DNA of 64,000 nucleotides from Burkholderia sp. PAMC 26561. Lineage in GTDB: Bacteria; Pseudomonadota; Gammaproteobacteria; Burkholderiales; Burkholderiaceae. Location of the stretch: positions 806,001-870,000 of the forward strand of contig NZ_CP014315.1 in the NCBI RefSeq assembly GCF_001557535.2, read 5' to 3'. Shown here one piece after another: positions 62,101-64,000 of the stretch. Under the pieces are notes generated by a model. The model was not told the origin of the DNA. It saw only the letters and a list, made by a program, of their open reading frames with translations, and did not search any database. Both the position numbers and the translations under genes were made by a program. Numbering within the stretch: the stretch's first letter is position 1; each line of letters begins with the position of its first letter.

Positions 62101-62964
62101 GCCATGCGCACGGAATTCGAGGCTTGCCGGCACGAGGTCACGCTGGCGCTGCCTATGGACGTATTGCCGATCGCGGCGGACGCAATGCGCATTGAGCAAG
62201 TCGTGATCAACCTGCTCGGCAATGCAATCAAATACACGCCGCCGGGCGGCCATATCCGCATCTGCGTCGAGCGGCGCTTCGACGATGCCCTCTTGACGCT
62301 GGCCGACAACGGCATTGGCATGTCGGCCGACCTGATCCCCACGATCTTCGACATCTTTGTCCAGGCGGAGCGTTCTCTCGACCGCAAGGCGGCGGGCCTG
62401 GGGCTTGGGCTGGCGCTGGTGCATCGGCTGGTCGAATTGCATCACGGCAGCGTGCATGCGTTTAGCGAAGGGCTCAACCGGGGCAGCAAGTTCGTGGTGC
62501 GCCTGCCTGCGTTGCCGCGCGGCACCGTTCCGGATGAACCGCTGCACGCGGCGATCCATGCTGCGCCGGAGTTCGGGATCATGCGCATCCTTGTTGTCGA
62601 TGACAATGTGGATGCGCTGGAGAGCAGCGCGGCGCTGTTACGTATCGATGGTCACGTGGTGCAGACCGCGCGGGATGGCGCCACCGCCTTGCGCTGTGCC
62701 GTCGAGTTCAGCCCCGACGTTGTCCTGCTCGATATCGGCCTGCCGGAGATGGACGGGTATGAGGTCGCACGGCGCTTGCGTTTGCTGCCGGAACTGCACG
62801 ACACCTTGCTGATTGCGCATAGTGGTTACGGCGAGGAAGAGCATCTTCAGCGTGCCCGCGAGGCGGGCTTCGATCACCATCTCGTGAAGCCTGCCGACCT
62901 CAGTCAACTGAGCGCGATCATCGCGGTTTGTCGTGAAAGAGGTTTTCCGATGGGGAATCATTAG
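59140..62964 (+). CDS. CheB-CheR-PAS-histidine kinase-receiver fusion protein
   Basis: A 1274-residue protein combining five signalling domains. A CheB methylesterase domain comes first (1-200): Ser in GIGASAGG (~24), His in QHLAP (~50), Asp in SGNGSDGAL (~142). A CheR methyltransferase follows (220-490; RVTEFFRDP, WVPGCASGEEVYS). A coiled coil (680-760; SNEEFQSTNEELE) leads to a PAS domain (775-895), then a histidine kinase with phospho-His in LAHELRNPL (~909), N-box NLLGNAIKYTPPGG, G-boxes DNGIGM and GLGLGLAL. A receiver ends the protein (1145-1270; VVDDN, LLDIGLPEMDG, Lys in LVKPAD). GTG at 59140 has GGGGG 5 bases upstream; GTG at 59089 has none. All catalytic residues seem intact. No chemoreceptor or other che genes are adjacent. 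Confidence 0.88.
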   Translation: MTTIGTRIEEQPASFTVVGIGASAGGLEAISELLAGIAPASGMAFLVVQHLAPLRPSLLPDILSKQTAMPVIEARDGMSIEIDHVYVIPPNASMSVAERQIRLRPRGETLGPPMPVDDLFDSLAADLGVDAIGVILSGNGSDGALGLQAIQGEGGITFAQDPASARHSSMPRAAIGLGCVDSVLSPSDIAREIGRVGRYPKRALDQLELMGPATDPGDQSLRPLFRLLRNACNIDFTYYKRGTVQRRLSRRMALRELTSVNDYVTLLDSDPVETQALGRDLLIRVTEFFRDPDTFDELARTVFPRLIGALQSPDLPDSRTPIRIWVPGCASGEEVYSIAICLMEYLDGRGSNMQIQFFGTDVSVDALKTARAGRYIENIARNVSPERLERFFVRDGDHYCVDKSIRSLCTFARHNVATDPPFSRIDLISCRNLLIYLDPMLQRNVMPLFHYALAPDGVLMLGPSESVGASSELFSVIPSVASKLYIKKPRPGRPRMGLPVTRPTPQMNIAATPLVSGRENASRAELLRREVDRMTLARYTPPSVLCDEELNILEFRGDTAAFLVNPSGPPTSSLKRLARPEVFLAVDEAVRQARLGATVIARHGLRLNNAAGGGRARTVALEVHPVQISDVPGRFFLIYFEAPAERAATLRWASRESLVKMAGQAFRNATGRLAQTGHGDKDIEIARLDAELEGSHRHLLAMLEEHETAREDLRASEEELLSSNEEFQSTNEELETAKEELQSVNEELTTTNDELRYRNHELKSAIDEAARARDFAQAIVETMSEPLLVLEADLKITLANRAFYQTFQTSPDQTIGTKLYDLGNEQWNIPALRELLEDLLPQKTTVRDFQITHEFTGIGLRTMQLNAMRVAWPAQALILLTIADVTRQHQAFDRLQSADQQKDEFLAMLAHELRNPLAAIRNGLQVWGSGNADMEGQKIAREAAQRQLDHEIRLVEDLLDVSRITRGIIVLKPEKIDLVETVHRAVEAMRTEFEACRHEVTLALPMDVLPIAADAMRIEQVVINLLGNAIKYTPPGGHIRICVERRFDDALLTLADNGIGMSADLIPTIFDIFVQAERSLDRKAAGLGLGLALVHRLVELHHGSVHAFSEGLNRGSKFVVRLPALPRGTVPDEPLHAAIHAAPEFGIMRILVVDDNVDALESSAALLRIDGHVVQTARDGATALRCAVEFSPDVVLLDIGLPEMDGYEVARRLRLLPELHDTLLIAHSGYGEEEHLQRAREAGFDHHLVKPADLSQLSAIIAVCRERGFPMGNH

Positions 62965-63007
62965 AGGAGCGGATGCCCGGTGAACTACTACGCTGCCCCA
63001 CACTGAC

Positions 63008-63042
63008 TTATCCACAGATTCTGTTGGCAAGGCTGTGGAGAA
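63008..63042. other. DnaA-box pair
   Basis: A perfect DnaA box TTATCCACA (63008-63016) and an inverted near-match TGTGGAGAA (63034-63042, one mismatch) lie in the 181-base gap between the kinase and the lipoprotein gene. Two boxes do not make an origin; a regulatory DnaA site or chance are the likely explanations. Confidence 0.3.
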
Positions 63043-63105
63043 GTCCTGGGAACACGCGGCAAGGCATTGATTTCAATCGGATGTATCGGTCTGCTTCGCG
63101 CCGAC

Positions 63106-63111
63106 TATAAT
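63106..63111 (+). promoter_or_regulatory. possible -10 element of the DUF333 lipoprotein gene
   Basis: A perfect TATAAT 34 bases upstream of the ATG at 63146. The -35 region (GTATCG, 17-base spacer) is poor, so an activator may be needed. Confidence 0.4.
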
Positions 63112-63145
63112 CGCCGCGATCTTTCACAAGTTTGGTTTTATCGTC

Positions 63146-63412
63146 ATGAATTCCCAGTCAATCTTTTTACTCAACACTGCAGCCGCAGTGGTGCTGACCA
63201 CCGCCATGAGCGCGTGCGCATCGCAGGAAAACGCGCAAAGACCTAGCCCCGTCGGCCTGGCGAACCCCGCCTCCCGATACTGCATCAGCCTCGGCGGAAG
63301 ACGCGAAACACGCAAGGATGCCGCCGGCAACCAATCGAGCGTCTGTCGGCTGCCCGACGGCACCACCATCGATGAATGGGCGCTTTTTCGGCGGGATCAT
63401 CCCCAGCCGTGA
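63146..63412 (+). CDS. DUF333 small lipoprotein
   Basis: An 88-residue lipoprotein. The signal is AVVLTTAMSAC with the lipobox ending at Cys24; the following residues ASQE give no inner-membrane retention Asp. The mature part (NPASRYCISLGG...NQSSVCRLPDGTTIDEWALF) is the DUF333 domain, which usually has two conserved cysteines, both seen here. It may be an envelope protein of unknown role. Confidence 0.8.
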   Translation: MNSQSIFLLNTAAAVVLTTAMSACASQENAQRPSPVGLANPASRYCISLGGRRETRKDAAGNQSSVCRLPDGTTIDEWALFRRDHPQP

Positions 63413-63467
63413 CCGATAGCCGCATGTCATAATCCGCGCAGACCATCGGCGGATAACCGGGCGCGAC

Positions 63468-63854
63468 ATGTTGAGCCGTTTTTATCGAAAGATTGGCAGC
63501 CTGCTGGGATTGCTTGCGATCCTCATGGCAACGCTTGCGCCAACGGTTTCTCACAGCCTGGCGGCAAATCATCCAGGCGATGGCATGCAGGACGAGCATT
63601 GTTCAATGCCGTCCATGCAGGGTGCATCGGCCGAAGGCAAGCCGGACGCCGATAAACACACCCAAATGTCCGACGGCCAGGACTGCGCATACTGCAGCTT
63701 GCTCGCTCACATGCCCGCCGTGCCGACTGTGCAGGCACTGTTCGCCACCACGATCCGGCTGACACAACATCAAGTTGCCACGCGCTTCGAAAGTGTCGTG
63801 CGCGTCGAGCCTTACACCTTCGTCCAGCCTCGCGCGCCACCCGTTTTGTCCTGA
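63468..63854 (+). CDS. DUF2946-family protein, possibly metal-related
   Basis: A 128-residue protein with an N-terminal signal or membrane helix (IGSLLGLLAILMATLAPTVSHSLA). The middle contains potential metal ligands: DEHCSMPSMQG and DGQDCAYCSLLAHMP. The pattern fits DUF2946 proteins, which often sit next to copper genes. There is no strong ribosome site before the ATG at 63468. The gene after it is cut by the window end. Confidence 0.7.
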   Translation: MLSRFYRKIGSLLGLLAILMATLAPTVSHSLAANHPGDGMQDEHCSMPSMQGASAEGKPDADKHTQMSDGQDCAYCSLLAHMPAVPTVQALFATTIRLTQHQVATRFESVVRVEPYTFVQPRAPPVLS

Positions 63855-63946
63855 TCTGATTCCACGAATACATAGCCGGGTCGCACGCCGTATCAACGGC
63901 GTGCGACGGCTTGACGACGACCTGTCACCAGACCAAACGGATCACC

Positions 63947-64000
63947 ATGCGAACCTTTTCAACGCGCAGCGCGGCGCCGCTGCTTGCGTCGTCGATTCTT
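63947..64000 (+). CDS. 5' end of a gene cut by the window (exported protein?)
   Basis: An ATG at 63947 opens a frame running off the right edge, 18 codons in total (MRTFSTRSAAPLLASSIL). The basic start and following hydrophobic residues could begin a signal peptide. Next to DUF2946 one often finds copper receptor or copper chaperone genes, but the identity cannot be determined here. Confidence 0.4.
   Translation, partial: MRTFSTRSAAPLLASSIL

Noticed and set aside
1..64000. CRISPR arrays, tRNA/rRNA genes, insertion sequences, prophage or conjugative modules
   Set aside because: Looked for on both strands; none was recognisable by eye. The superinfection-immunity-like gene has no phage neighbours.

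Overview
The window looks like chromosomal or megaplasmid DNA of a Burkholderiaceae soil or plant bacterium (Burkholderia, Paraburkholderia or Caballeronia type). The evidence is high GC, long GC-rich reading frames, and the kinds of protein present: an ornibactin/malleobactin-type siderophore locus, many ABC importers, tandem universal stress proteins and sulfonate-scavenging genes. No rRNA, tRNA, CRISPR array, transposase or integrase was seen. The identification is by eye only.

Layout. 0.4-6.2 kb: a Bcr/CflA-type drug efflux pump, an MsbA-like ABC exporter, a divergent AraC regulator/NAD(P)-epimerase pair, and a membrane-anchored repeat protein. 6.3-10.2 kb: a secreted glycoside-hydrolase-like lipoprotein with a long AT-rich upstream region, an amidase, and a small superinfection-immunity-like membrane protein. 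10.3-17.2 kb: a polyamine/opine-type ABC importer (two permeases, Tat-dependent binding protein, ATPase) divergent from a polysaccharide-deacetylase-family hydrolase, a GntR/FadR regulator and a flavin reductase, probably one catabolic unit. 17.2-22.5 kb: a DUF1275 membrane protein, an FNR-like regulator with four candidate cluster cysteines, an orphan NarL-type response regulator, and a three-gene universal-stress operon with a perfect FNR box upstream and a strong terminator downstream. 22.5-24.3 kb: an AhpD-like protein, an XRE/MmyB regulator and a small unknown gene.

24.4-46.6 kb is the centrepiece: a siderophore locus with a cyclic-peptide-type ABC exporter, a 3203-residue NRPS (A-T-C-A-T-E-C-A-T), a second NRPS (C-A-T-C-T) split by a one-base frameshift, ornithine N5-monooxygenase, TonB receptor, hydroxyornithine formyltransferase and a GNAT acyltransferase. 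Specificity residues read by hand give Asp and Ser for modules 2 and 3, and two related non-standard pockets fitting modified ornithine for modules 1 and 4. The exporter and NRPS promoters are divergent, and each carries a TAAAT-N16-CGTC iron-starvation sigma-factor box. No sigma factor, MbtH protein, siderophore reductase or inner-membrane Fe-siderophore importer is in the locus.

46.6-49.7 kb: a small DMT-type transporter, a Gfo/Idh/MocA oxidoreductase, an AhpD-like protein and an SDR. 50.2-58.6 kb: organosulfur scavenging, with an acyl-CoA-dehydrogenase-fold monooxygenase and TauD dioxygenase facing a six-gene operon (flavin monooxygenase, second TauD, binding protein, two permeases, ATPase). 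59.1-63.0 kb: a single protein fusing CheB, CheR, PAS, histidine kinase and receiver domains. 63.1-64.0 kb: a DUF333 lipoprotein, a DUF2946 protein and the first 18 codons of another gene.
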